From Candidatus Gerdarchaeota archaeon (GTDB taxonomy: Archaea; Asgardarchaeota; Heimdallarchaeia; JABLTI01): DNA of 24,747 bases. The position numbers and the translations under genes are program-made. Where the stretch lies: the NCBI GenBank assembly GCA_016840905.1, contig JAEORM010000161.1, positions 1 to 24,747 on the forward strand, read 5' to 3'. Below, piece by piece: positions 7,168 to 14,982 of the stretch. Position 1 is the first letter of the stretch, and the number at the start of each line of letters is the position of its first letter. Under the pieces are notes generated by a model. It made no database searches. It had not been told where the DNA came from and saw only the letters and a list, made by a program, of their open reading frames with translations.

Positions 7168-7845
7168 ATGTCAAAAGAAGATCCTTCATATGGTGGTACT
7201 ATTCGATTTAAAGAAATAATGGATACAATGAACAATCATTTAGATAATCTTTCTAACTTAGTTGTTAAAATGATTCAAGATGGAATAAAAGCTTTAACAA
7301 AAGATGATGAAAATTTATTCAAGGAAACAAAAACTGATCTTGAAAAGGTTCATAAAATCTGTTATTTATTGGAGGATAGTATATCCAGCAGTATTGCCTT
7401 ACATCATCCTTTTGCTCGTGATTTAAGATTTGTTCTTTCAACATTAAAAATTTCTAACGAAATTCACCGTTCCGCACATGATGCTGTACATATTGCTCAT
7501 AGTTCTTCATTTATTGATTTAGAAATACACGCAAAAATGATTGAACGAATTGCTGATTTAGCAAATAAAGCATCTACTATGTTTAAAGATTCAGTGGATG
7601 CTTTTAGGAAAAGAAAAGCTCTTGAAGTGAAAATTTGGACTCAATTAGATAATGAAATTGATGATCTCCATACTTCGATAATTGAAGATGTAGTTGAATT
7701 GATGAAAAATGATTCTTCATGGGTTCGTGCGGGTGTAAGTCTTATCTTAGCTACTAGATATATTGAACGCATAGCAGATCATGCTTGTAATATTGTTGAA
7801 GAAGGCATCTATGTTGTAACAAGCAAACGAGTTAAAATCGAATAA
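7168..7845 (+). CDS. phoU: Phosphate signalling protein PhoU
   Basis: The 225-residue, all-helical protein contains two PhoU three-helix repeats. The first has HHPFARDLRFVLSTLKISNEIHRSAHDAV (about 79-107), where the canonical E-R-x-x-D metal motif is altered to E-I-H-R-S-A-H-D. The second has RYIERIADHACNIVEEG (about 197-213), which is canonical. PhoU links the phosphate state of the importer to its regulation and restrains uptake. The ATG is preceded by GGTGA with 7 bases of spacing. It lies 31 bases after pstB in the same direction, so the two form one operon. It converges on the AbrB-PhoU gene with a shared hairpin at their ends. Confidence 0.93.
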   Translation: MSKEDPSYGGTIRFKEIMDTMNNHLDNLSNLVVKMIQDGIKALTKDDENLFKETKTDLEKVHKICYLLEDSISSSIALHHPFARDLRFVLSTLKISNEIHRSAHDAVHIAHSSSFIDLEIHAKMIERIADLANKASTMFKDSVDAFRKRKALEVKIWTQLDNEIDDLHTSIIEDVVELMKNDSSWVRAGVSLILATRYIERIADHACNIVEEGIYVVTSKRVKIE

Positions 7846-7857
7846 AAAAACTAATAA

Positions 7858-7893
7858 GCAATTGATAAGAGTTTAATGAATTCTATCAATTGC
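7858..7893. terminator. Inverted repeat between convergent phoU genes
   Basis: GCAATTGATA (7858-7867) and TATCAATTGC (7884-7893) are perfect 10-base arms with a 16-base loop. It lies just after the plus-strand phoU stop (7845), and its right arm is inside the last codons of the minus-strand regulator gene (stop at 7873). A bidirectional terminator is the likely role. A run of seven A at 7844-7850 would give T residues for the minus transcript. Confidence 0.5.
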
Positions 7894-8874
7894 CATTTCT
7901 GCGATATCTAATCCATACCCACAAATTCTATCAAGATTTCTTTCAACTAATTGAATATGAATTTCAGTATCAAAATCAGATGATCTTTTCCTTGAGAGTT
8001 TCTTGTTTCTAATCTTCTCATTTAATTCCTCAAAGATTTTTATTGCATTAAAAGCCAAGTCAATTTTCTTACTAAGAAAGCTTTGTATTGCTTGAGTATG
8101 GATTTCTATTGCTTCATCTGAATATTTTTTTAGATATTGCGTTATATCATCATCAATTTTTTTGCCATTTAATTCTATACAACTTGAAGCAATGCTTTCA
8201 CAATGATCAGCAATTTTTTCCAAAGATTTTGCTACAGGATAGATATAAAGCACATCTTGTGGTTTAATATTAAGTTCTTTGAGAAAAGTAGGATTTTCTA
8301 GCGCTGAAATTATTTCTCTTCTAATAAGGAAATATAACCTATCTACTGAGCTTTCTCTTCCTGAAATATCTCTGGCACTTTCAACATCCGCATTTGCTAA
8401 AGATTCTAATGCCATAGTCTGCATTCCACGAGCAATTAAATGGGCTCTTCTTATAGCTTTATCAATAGGAAATTCTCCATGCACAGCTAAATCGCGTATT
8501 TCAATTTCACTAAATCCTTCAGAAATGATTTCACTACCAATAAGATTTTCAACTGTAGAAGTAACAGCTTTTCGTATTTTTAATGAAATCTCATTTTTAG
8601 AAGAAATGATAACTTTTGAATAACCAGCTAAATATTTAGAAATAATTAGTTTTTCCAACAAGCTAATGTCTTCAATCTTATCAATATCTATTACAATTTC
8701 CTTTTCTTTTGAATTAGAAAAAGTTCCTTTTGAGATCAATAGCGTACCATCTGATTGTTCTAAAATAGATAGTTCATCACCTTGTTGGATATTTAATCGA
8801 TCAATCCATTCCCTCGGTAAACTTATAGTGTAGGTTGAGCGACCAGTAAGTTGTATTCGTCTATTTACAGCCAT
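7873..8874 (-). CDS. SpoVT/AbrB-PhoU fusion, probable archaeal phosphate regulator
   Basis: The 333-residue protein has two parts. Residues 1-47 form a swapped-hairpin AbrB/SpoVT DNA-binding domain (RRIQLTGRSTYTISLPREWI, then DELSILEQSDGTLLIS). Residues from about 110 form a PhoU helical region with two repeats, including SLEKIADHCESIASS and RNLDRICGYGLDIAEMA, both with the E/D-rich metal-binding pattern. This architecture is common in archaea, next to pst genes. It is expected to bind DNA when phosphate is plentiful and repress pst transcription; that is inference from domains and position. It is divergent from pstS, with a 184-base spacer full of palindromes, so self-control and pst control from the same region are plausible. 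Confidence 0.88.
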   Translation of the reverse strand: MAVNRRIQLTGRSTYTISLPREWIDRLNIQQGDELSILEQSDGTLLISKGTFSNSKEKEIVIDIDKIEDISLLEKLIISKYLAGYSKVIISSKNEISLKIRKAVTSTVENLIGSEIISEGFSEIEIRDLAVHGEFPIDKAIRRAHLIARGMQTMALESLANADVESARDISGRESSVDRLYFLIRREIISALENPTFLKELNIKPQDVLYIYPVAKSLEKIADHCESIASSCIELNGKKIDDDITQYLKKYSDEAIEIHTQAIQSFLSKKIDLAFNAIKIFEELNEKIRNKKLSRKRSSDFDTEIHIQLVERNLDRICGYGLDIAEMAIDRIH

Positions 8875-8895
8875 TTTTATCCTCTTATTTTCGGT

Positions 8896-8907
8896 AAACT
8901 ATAGTTT
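8896..8907. promoter_or_regulatory. Perfect 12-base palindrome before the AbrB-PhoU gene
   Basis: AAACTATAGTTT reads identically on both strands, 22-33 bases upstream of the regulator's ATG (8874). This is a good position for autoregulation by a symmetric AbrB-type dimer. Confidence 0.45.
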
Positions 8908-8920
8908 GATATATTTGTAA

Positions 8921-8957
8921 AATAATATCTATATTAGATATAATTGCTCTATATAGA
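8921..8957. promoter_or_regulatory. Two further palindromes in the regulator/pstS spacer
   Basis: AATAATATCTA-TAT-TAGATATAATT (8921-8945) has 11-base arms with one mismatch. TCTATATAGA (8948-8957) is a perfect 10-base palindrome. Both contain the TCTATA half-site and lie about 100-135 bases upstream of pstS. Together with 8896-8907 they suggest several operator sites in one control region. AT-richness makes chance palindromes more likely, so confidence is moderate. Confidence 0.4.
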
Positions 8958-9027
8958 TAACTTTCCAATATATAGCAATATTGTCTCAAAAATAGACTAC
9001 AATGATAATTATTATCTCTAAAATCGA

Positions 9028-9033
9028 TTTATA
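9028..9033 (+). promoter_or_regulatory. TATA-like box of pstS
   Basis: TTTATA sits about 28 bases upstream of the ATG at 9059. At archaeal spacing, transcription would start close to that ATG, which would make the transcript leaderless or nearly so, or would place the GGAGA at 9061 as a ribosome site for the second ATG at 9077. Confidence 0.4.
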
Positions 9034-9058
9034 GGGGCACACAAGAAAAATAAAAAAA

Positions 9059-9979
9059 ATGGAGAAAATAAAAAACATGTCATTTACATCGGGTAAAAGT
9101 AAAACTTTGACATATGTATTAATCGCCTTAATACCATTAGCAGGACTTGCAGGTTGGTTAATTACCAAAAATGTTTTGCAAGGGGGAGAATCTTATAGTA
9201 TTGATATAGCTGGTTCTACTACAGTTTTTAAAATAGCAAATGAAGCAAAAAATGACTTTTCAGCAACACATCCAGGTGTAACAATAACTGTTGCAGGAAC
9301 AGGTTCAGGTGCAGGAATAACAGCATTAATTGATGGTCAAATAGATATTGCTATGGCTTCGAGACCAGTAAAAACAGAAGAAAATACTTCTGCAGGAAAC
9401 ACTTTGAAAGCTTTTGCTATTGCAAAGGATGGTTTATCTATTATTGTCCATGAATCTGCCAATCTACTTGATATTACATTAGATGAAGCTCGAGCAATTT
9501 TCAATGGTACAGTAACCGATTGGTCTGATCCAATTGTTGCTGAAGCAGGTTTGACTGGTACAATTCAACTTGTTGTAAGAGAAGAAGGTTCTGGAACGCG
9601 TGATGCTTTTAATGAATTAGTAATGGGTGATGAAAAACAACTCGAACCTGGAAGCGCTTATCCAGGAACAGAATTAGCTAAATCAAGTAATCAATTGATA
9701 GTTGATGCTGTAGCAGCTAATACTAATTATATTGGATATGTTGGTTTAGGTTATATAGATGAAAGAGTTGATGCTGTGATAATTGAAGGTGTTGAGCCAT
9801 CTATTGAAACAGTGCAAGATGCATCATACTTAATTCAAAGAGAATTATTCCTCGTTACCAATGGAACCCCTACTGATCTTATTGGTGAATTTATTAATTG
9901 GATGTTTAGTCCAGATGGTCAAAGTATTGTTGTTGATTCTGGATTCATAAATATTTTACCAACAAAAGAAGAAATTTAG
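9059..9979 (+). CDS. pstS: Membrane-anchored phosphate-binding protein PstS (first copy)
   Basis: This is the extracellular binding protein of the phosphate importer. The 306-residue protein has one N-terminal hydrophobic segment (about 17-37) with no lipobox cysteine, so it is probably anchored by this helix. The binding loops match the family: AGSTTVFK (51-58), GTGSGAGI (80-87), DIAMASRP with Asp96, Ser101 and Arg102, and REEGSGTRDAF (174-184) with Ser178, Gly179 and Thr180. It is shorter than many bacterial PstS proteins, as in the compact archaeal forms. The start could also be the ATG at 9077. It is the first gene of pstS-pstC-pstA and is separated from pstC by a long hairpin. A second copy lies at 12248. 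Confidence 0.93.
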   Translation: MEKIKNMSFTSGKSKTLTYVLIALIPLAGLAGWLITKNVLQGGESYSIDIAGSTTVFKIANEAKNDFSATHPGVTITVAGTGSGAGITALIDGQIDIAMASRPVKTEENTSAGNTLKAFAIAKDGLSIIVHESANLLDITLDEARAIFNGTVTDWSDPIVAEAGLTGTIQLVVREEGSGTRDAFNELVMGDEKQLEPGSAYPGTELAKSSNQLIVDAVAANTNYIGYVGLGYIDERVDAVIIEGVEPSIETVQDASYLIQRELFLVTNGTPTDLIGEFINWMFSPDGQSIVVDSGFINILPTKEEI

Positions 9980-9995
9980 ATAAAACTATAAAAGT

Positions 9996-10041
9996 GATTA
10001 AATGAGAAAATAACAAAATTGTTTTCTCAAAATATTTAATC
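9996..10041 (+). other. Long hairpin between pstS and pstC
   Basis: The left arm is GATTAAATGAGAAAA (9996-10010). The right arm is TTTTCTCA (10022-10029) plus TTTAATC (10035-10041), interrupted by a 5-base bulge, giving 15 base pairs. It lies between the pstS stop (9979) and the pstC ribosome site (10056). Such intercistronic stems often stabilise the binding-protein mRNA or partly stop transcription, so that binding protein exceeds permease. Confidence 0.6.
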
Positions 10042-10067
10042 CTCAAATAACAAATGGGTGTAAACTA

Positions 10068-11177
10068 TTGTCAACTAAAAAAAATAATGTTGAGGCAAAC
10101 TTAACTATTGAAAACATTAATGGAAACAATCTAGAAGATGTTTCTGGTGATGAAAATCCAACAGATAAAGAAACCGATGTTATTGAATTAGAAATTTTAA
10201 ATATAGGAAAGCAAAAAATTAGTTGGCAAAAAATTCTTTTATTATTTTTAGCTTGTATGTCCATTATTATTTTATTAATGATTTTTATTTTTCTTTTAGC
10301 AAATGGCTTTCAAATTATCCCAGATTTAATGAAGCAATATTTAACAGAAAATCCAGATAAATCAAAATTTGTTGCTTTTTGGGTGAGTTTAATAGATTTT
10401 CTTTTCAGAAATCAATGGCGACCTGCAAGTAATGAATTTGGTATTGCTCATGGAATTATAGGAACTTTATTGGTTGTAACTATCGCTATGATAATATCTA
10501 TTCCAATAAGTGTAGCAAGCGCTATTTTCATGGCTGAAATTGCGCCAACACCAGTAAGGAAGATATTAAAACCAACAGTGGAATTGCTTGCCAGTATACC
10601 TTCAATTGTTTATGGATTCTTTGGACTGTTTACTTTTGTTCCAGCAATAAAATATATTTTTAATGTAGATTTCATGGTGAAGATTTTAGGTAAAGCTTTA
10701 CCAACAGGTGAAACAGCATTATCAGGTGGTATTATATTAGCAATTATGGTAATCCCTACAATAGTCTCTATTACTGATGATTCATTAAAAGCTGTTCCTC
10801 ACACTTATCGAGAAGGCTCATTTGCTTTAGGAGCAACAAAATGGCAAACTGTTTCAAAAATAATAGTTCCTGCATCAATCTCAGGGATTTTTGCTGCAAC
10901 AATTTTAGCTTTTGGCAGAGCAATTGGTGAAACAATGGCTGTATTAATGGTTGCTGGAGGATCCCCAAACATACCTTCACCATTTTTTGATATCTTAGAA
11001 CCAGTTGATCCTTTAACAGCAATAATAGCTCGTGAACTTGGTGAAGCAGCAAATGGAAGTATGCAATTCCATGCTATTTTCGCTACAGCTATAGTTCTAT
11101 TTACAATTACTTTTTTTGTAAATATTATTGGTAATGCAATAATCAAACGATATTCTAGAAAGCTTAAAGGAGGTTAG
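10068..11177 (+). CDS. pstC: Phosphate ABC transporter permease PstC
   Basis: This is one of the two membrane subunits of the phosphate importer. The 369-residue protein has about 50 hydrophilic N-terminal residues that most family members lack, then six hydrophobic segments (about 55-78, 127-155, 172-198, 218-236, 271-297, 335-358). The loop that contacts PstB is YREGSFALGATKWQTVSKI (247-265, the EAA motif), followed by GRAIGETMAV. The extracellular GLFTFVP and PSIVYGFFG segments are typical of PstC. The TTG start at 10068 follows GGGTG at 10056-10060 with 7 bases of spacing. pstA begins 3 bases after the stop, with its ribosome site AAAGGAGG inside the end of pstC, so the two are translated as a coupled pair. 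Confidence 0.93.
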   Translation: MSTKKNNVEANLTIENINGNNLEDVSGDENPTDKETDVIELEILNIGKQKISWQKILLLFLACMSIIILLMIFIFLLANGFQIIPDLMKQYLTENPDKSKFVAFWVSLIDFLFRNQWRPASNEFGIAHGIIGTLLVVTIAMIISIPISVASAIFMAEIAPTPVRKILKPTVELLASIPSIVYGFFGLFTFVPAIKYIFNVDFMVKILGKALPTGETALSGGIILAIMVIPTIVSITDDSLKAVPHTYREGSFALGATKWQTVSKIIVPASISGIFAATILAFGRAIGETMAVLMVAGGSPNIPSPFFDILEPVDPLTAIIARELGEAANGSMQFHAIFATAIVLFTITFFVNIIGNAIIKRYSRKLKGG

Positions 11178-11180
11178 TTA

Positions 11181-12146
11181 ATGTTCAAAAAATTTAGAAA
11201 TAGAAAAGAAAAACAAAATGATGAATCTAAAAATCTTGAAGTGGATTCATCTGAAGTAGATTTTACTACAAGTCATTTAAGCTTTGATGAATTACCTCGA
11301 AGAAAGCGTCTTATAAAGCCTAAGGGTACACAAAAAGTAATGTATGGCATGTTATGGTCATCAGCAGGTTTTATAGTTGCAATTTTATTAACATTTATTT
11401 TGCTCATCATTATTAAAGGGATTCAAGGTTTTACTTTTAAGATGATCTTTCAAGCACCATCTGAGTATGAATGGTCTGTCCGACCAGCTATTTTTGGTAC
11501 AATCTTATTAATTATTGGAGCAGTTATAATAGCTCTTCCTTTAGGTTTATCTGCTGCTATTTATCTGACTGAATATTCAAAACAAGGTCGATTAGTGAAT
11601 TTCATTAATCAGGGTATTAATAATCTTGCAGGTGTACCCTCAATTGTTTTTGGAATATTTGGTTATGCTTTCTTCTCTATTGCTTTAGGTATGGGTCGTT
11701 CAATGTCTGCTGGTTGGCTTACCCTTGCATGTATGATTCTACCAACAATTATTAGAACATCTGAGGAAGCCCTAAAAACCGTTCCAAATAGTTATCGAGA
11801 AGGTAGCTTAGCTTTAGGTGCAACTAAATGGAGAACAATAAGACACATTGTATTACCAGCAGCTTCACCAGGAATAACTACAGGAGTTATCTTAGCTTTA
11901 GGTAGAGCTGCAGGTGAAACAGCGGCGATATTATTTGTAGGTGGTAGTATTGTTCCAGGCTTTTTAGGTTTTGATTCTCCTTTTGGTGCTTTATCAATTT
12001 ATCTTTACTTAATGGCTATATCAGCCCCAGCAAGTACTAGAAATATTCAATGGGCTATCGCTTTAATTTTGATAGTAATTGTTTTTAGTTTCAATGCTGG
12101 TGCAATCATTCTAAGAAACAGAACCGAGAAAAAAAGTGGCCATTAA
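11181..12146 (+). CDS. pstA: Phosphate ABC transporter permease PstA
   Basis: This is the partner permease of PstC. The 321-residue protein has a polar N-terminal tail of about 50 residues, then six hydrophobic segments (about 55-79, 103-128, 147-169, 175-193, 228-253, 290-311). The coupling loop is SYREGSLALGATKWRTIRHI (204-223), close to the one in PstC, followed by GRAAGETAAILF. GVPSIVFGIFGY is the PstA counterpart of the PstC pore helix. The strong ribosome site AAAGGAGG overlaps the end of pstC. The stop at 12144-12146 is followed by about 100 bases with the promoter of a second pstS. Confidence 0.93.
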   Translation: MFKKFRNRKEKQNDESKNLEVDSSEVDFTTSHLSFDELPRRKRLIKPKGTQKVMYGMLWSSAGFIVAILLTFILLIIIKGIQGFTFKMIFQAPSEYEWSVRPAIFGTILLIIGAVIIALPLGLSAAIYLTEYSKQGRLVNFINQGINNLAGVPSIVFGIFGYAFFSIALGMGRSMSAGWLTLACMILPTIIRTSEEALKTVPNSYREGSLALGATKWRTIRHIVLPAASPGITTGVILALGRAAGETAAILFVGGSIVPGFLGFDSPFGALSIYLYLMAISAPASTRNIQWAIALILIVIVFSFNAGAIILRNRTEKKSGH

Positions 12147-12184
12147 AGAATAGCTTAAATGTTTCATTTACTTAGTAAGCAATG

Positions 12185-12227
12185 ATAGCTACTAGTAAAT
12201 TTTATATGCTTAAGATTTAGTAGCTAT
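12185..12227. promoter_or_regulatory. Inverted repeat flanking a TATA-like box upstream of the second pstS
   Basis: The perfect 10-base arms ATAGCTACTA (12185-12194) and TAGTAGCTAT (12218-12227) enclose TTTTATATG (12200-12208), a good TATA box about 45 bases before the start at 12248. This suggests a regulated promoter whose operator half-sites bracket the TATA box. A terminator for pstA is the alternative, but no T-run follows. Confidence 0.5.
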
Positions 12228-12247
12228 TCCTTAATCACTATTGAGTT

Positions 12248-13162
12248 GTGAGAAATATGCCCTTCGATAAAAGGAAACGGAATACAATTATTTTAATTAT
12301 AATGATACCCGTAGCAGCTGCATTTGGAGGGATTATTTCTTGGTCAAATAATATTAGAATTTCTCAATATGGGTTAAATATAGAAGGTTCAACAACAGTT
12401 TACAAAATAATGGGAAATTTATCGCGTGAATTTTCAATTATCCATCAAAATGTACAAATAGCTGTTACAGGAACTGATTCAAGTTCTGGTATAACTGCTT
12501 TAATTGAAGGTTTAGCAGATATTGCTATGTCATCTAGACCTGTTACAACATTAGAGAATATGAGTGCAAGTAATTCTTTAAAATCAATTCCTATTGCTAA
12601 AGATGTTCTAGCAATTATAATAAATCAAAATGCTAATTCATTTAATATTTCTATAGATGGTTTAAGAGCAATTTTCAATGGGACAATAACCGATTGGTCA
12701 CATCCACTTGTAGCAGCATCTGGTCTTGTAGGATCAATTCAAGTAGTAGTCAGAGAAATGGGTTCTGGAAGTAGGAGTTTCTTTAATGAGTATGTTATGG
12801 GTGATATAACACAAACAATCCCTGGTAGTAGTTATATTGAAACAGCTATTGAAAAGACTAGTAATCAATTAATGTTGGATGCTGTTGTTAATAATGAAAA
12901 TTACATTGGATATCTCGGTTTAGGATTCATTACATCTGGAGTACATACATTAGGAATTGAAAATATCATTCCTTCAACAGAAACAATAGAAGATGAAAGT
13001 TATCCTTTACAAAGAGAACTATTGCTAGTTATTAAGAATATTTTTACAGAAAATATAATGATTGATGAATTTATCAATTGGACACTAAGCCCTAATGGTC
13101 AAAAAATTGTTGAAGAAACAGGATTTGTTCCGATTGTTAATGTTAAAGTAGAAATAAATTAG
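12248..13162 (+). CDS. pstS: Membrane-anchored phosphate-binding protein PstS (second copy)
   Basis: This 304-residue paralog of the 9059 protein has the same layout: a basic N-terminus, one hydrophobic segment (about 12-32) without a lipobox, then the binding domain. The binding loops are GSTTVYK (47-53), GTDSSSG (75-81), DIAMSSRP with Asp91, Ser96 and Arg97, and REMGSGSRSFF (169-179). Ser175 replaces the usual Thr of the GSGT loop, and the second loop has Asp-Ser in place of Gly-Ser. These changes may alter affinity or selectivity. The start is GTG 12248 or ATG 12257. There is no second permease pair, so it should share PstC/PstA. Its own TATA box and inverted repeat suggest separate control. 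Confidence 0.88.
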   Translation: MRNMPFDKRKRNTIILIIMIPVAAAFGGIISWSNNIRISQYGLNIEGSTTVYKIMGNLSREFSIIHQNVQIAVTGTDSSSGITALIEGLADIAMSSRPVTTLENMSASNSLKSIPIAKDVLAIIINQNANSFNISIDGLRAIFNGTITDWSHPLVAASGLVGSIQVVVREMGSGSRSFFNEYVMGDITQTIPGSSYIETAIEKTSNQLMLDAVVNNENYIGYLGLGFITSGVHTLGIENIIPSTETIEDESYPLQRELLLVIKNIFTENIMIDEFINWTLSPNGQKIVEETGFVPIVNVKVEIN

Positions 13163-13183
13163 TTTGTTTTAGTAAAATCTTAT

Positions 13184-13960
13184 CTACAATTTTTCTACTT
13201 CTTCTTTCTTCTCTTTATTTTTTTGAAAGAATTTTAGCTTCTTCTTTGGTTTCTGCTCTTTTTCTTCTTCAGCTAAATTCTTTTCTTCTTCAATTTTTTT
13301 ATCGTAATTTTTCAAATGTTCATGTTGATAACTAAATTCCTTGACAATATGAATGATTTTCTCACCGACCAATACTATGTCTTGGAGAATCGCTCGTAAA
13401 GCATTACCTATAATTACTTCTGGTTTATCAATATCAAACTCACATTCATCTGTTACTTCAGCATCACAATATTTGAATTCAAAAAGACCATCGATTATCC
13501 GATTACAAGTATCATAAAGCTCTTCAACATTTTCTATTGCAAGATCATAATTATCATATAATGCCTTTACTGAATAATGCATTAATTTACCAGCAATGGA
13601 TATTTCTTTAAGTATTTGGATTAAACGTTGGGAATCTTTTGGTTTCATTTTCTCTAAATATTCATCCATTAATTGACGGGCTTCTTTACTTTTAATAGAA
13701 ACAATATTAATCCGCTCAAAGAGTTGAAATTTTTCCAGTTCAATTTTTGTATCTACTTGCCCTTCTTTCATGAGTTTAAGTAACTCACCGCGAACTTGTT
13801 TTTCTTCAACTTCACAAATATCTAATGTATGGCAAGGAATTTCTGTTCCACATTGAACATAAAGAGCTTCAAAATACTTACTAGGTATAAATGATAATTG
13901 AATTAATTTGTATTCGATATCTTTCTGAATTTTTCTAAATCCTAATAATCTTTCAAACAT
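13184..13960 (-). CDS. Divergent PhoU/DUF47-like helical protein
   Basis: The 258-residue protein is almost fully helical with no membrane segment. A cysteine-containing motif near the N-terminus (VQCGTEIPCHTLDIC) is unusual for the family. Helices with spaced Glu/Asp residues (LYDTCNRIIDGLFEF, ILQDIVLVGEKIIHIVKE) resemble PhoU/DUF47 bundles, but the consensus metal motifs are weak. The last 45 residues form a Lys/Glu-rich, probably coiled or disordered tail. The start codon overlaps the stop of the permease gene by one base (TAATG), so the two are translationally coupled, which strongly ties it to phosphate transport. The family assignment rests on pattern and context. Confidence 0.6.
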   Translation of the reverse strand: MFERLLGFRKIQKDIEYKLIQLSFIPSKYFEALYVQCGTEIPCHTLDICEVEEKQVRGELLKLMKEGQVDTKIELEKFQLFERINIVSIKSKEARQLMDEYLEKMKPKDSQRLIQILKEISIAGKLMHYSVKALYDNYDLAIENVEELYDTCNRIIDGLFEFKYCDAEVTDECEFDIDKPEVIIGNALRAILQDIVLVGEKIIHIVKEFSYQHEHLKNYDKKIEEEKNLAEEEKEQKPKKKLKFFQKNKEKKEEVEKL

Positions 13961-14958
13961 TATGTTAGAACAACTCCTCTAAGTGCATAATAACAACCAA
14001 CAGCACATAATCCACTGATTAGTGGTGTCAGAAAAACAAATATGACAATCATTCTTAACGTTGAGAAATTTATCTGTTTTTTCATTCCTACACCAGCTCC
14101 TACAAAACTTGAAACCAGGGTAAGTGTGCCTGAGACGGGTATCCCTAAATAAACTGCTATGAAAACAATAAAAGCTGCAACACCTTCAGTTACAAAAGCT
14201 GATTCTGGGGTTAATTCAACTACTTCATTTCCTAAAGTCTTGAGAACGCGCCAGCCAATAATGATTAAACCTGCTCCTAAACCTATTCCACCAAGAATGA
14301 AAGGTAATTTGTGATAAAACCAACTTTTATCTGGATCTTGCTCAAAAAACCAAACTATTGGGGCTATAGCATTGTTAATATCATTTCCTGCTCGAGAAAC
14401 TCCAGTTATACAGACCATCACTAACAATAAAACACCAAAGATAGTGTTTGCTTTTTCAGTTCCTCGAAAACTTTTGATAGTTCTTCGAAGTAATGAGTTG
14501 ATCAATTTCATTACTACAAAAGATATTGTAAATCCTAATGCGGGGGAAATAAACCAAGTAGCTAATACATGCCCCATACCAGTCCAATTCCAATGTATTT
14601 TACTTCCAGTAGCAATTGAGATACCAAGAATAGAACCGACCATTGCTTCAGTTGAGGATATTGGCAATCCAAAAACGGATGCAAGTATAAGACTAATAGC
14701 CATAGCAACATAAATGGATATCAAAACTAAATTCGAAGTCATATCAAGATCTGAGATATCGTCTCTTAGCGTTTCACCAACATTTTTTGATAAAAATACT
14801 CCACCAATTAGTGCAATAATGGCTCCCACAACTACAGCGGTCCTTACTGATAATCGTTTTACACCGACGACTGAAGCAAATGTTTCATCGTTAGCACCAA
14901 TAGCAAATGCTAGTAATATTGAAACAACTATTATTACTATGAAGATTGAAGATACCAT
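13960..14958 (-). CDS. pit: PiT-family inorganic phosphate permease
   Basis: This is a secondary carrier that imports phosphate with a cation, usually as the low-affinity route. The 332-residue protein has about ten hydrophobic segments. The duplicated family signatures are visible: GANDETFASVVG (21-32) and GNDINNAIAP (191-200), each with the invariant Asn-Asp pair, and LPISSTEAMVG (98-108) with its weaker repeat GIPVSGTLTLVSS (272-284). Its size is like the short archaeal and bacterial members. It is the middle gene of a three-gene minus-strand operon: a DUF47 protein ends 24 bases upstream and a PhoU-like protein starts on its stop codon. This arrangement is common for PiT carriers, whose DUF47 partners are thought to control them. 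Confidence 0.92.
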   Translation of the reverse strand: MVSSIFIVIIVVSILLAFAIGANDETFASVVGVKRLSVRTAVVVGAIIALIGGVFLSKNVGETLRDDISDLDMTSNLVLISIYVAMAISLILASVFGLPISSTEAMVGSILGISIATGSKIHWNWTGMGHVLATWFISPALGFTISFVVMKLINSLLRRTIKSFRGTEKANTIFGVLLLVMVCITGVSRAGNDINNAIAPIVWFFEQDPDKSWFYHKLPFILGGIGLGAGLIIIGWRVLKTLGNEVVELTPESAFVTEGVAAFIVFIAVYLGIPVSGTLTLVSSFVGAGVGMKKQINFSTLRMIVIFVFLTPLISGLCAVGCYYALRGVVLT

Positions 14959-14982
14959 TAGACATCACATTTACTGAAACAG

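Noticed and set aside
10771..11146. Minus-strand frames inside pstC
   Set aside because: They are Leu-rich or complementary shadows of the membrane helices of pstC, which is a certain gene.
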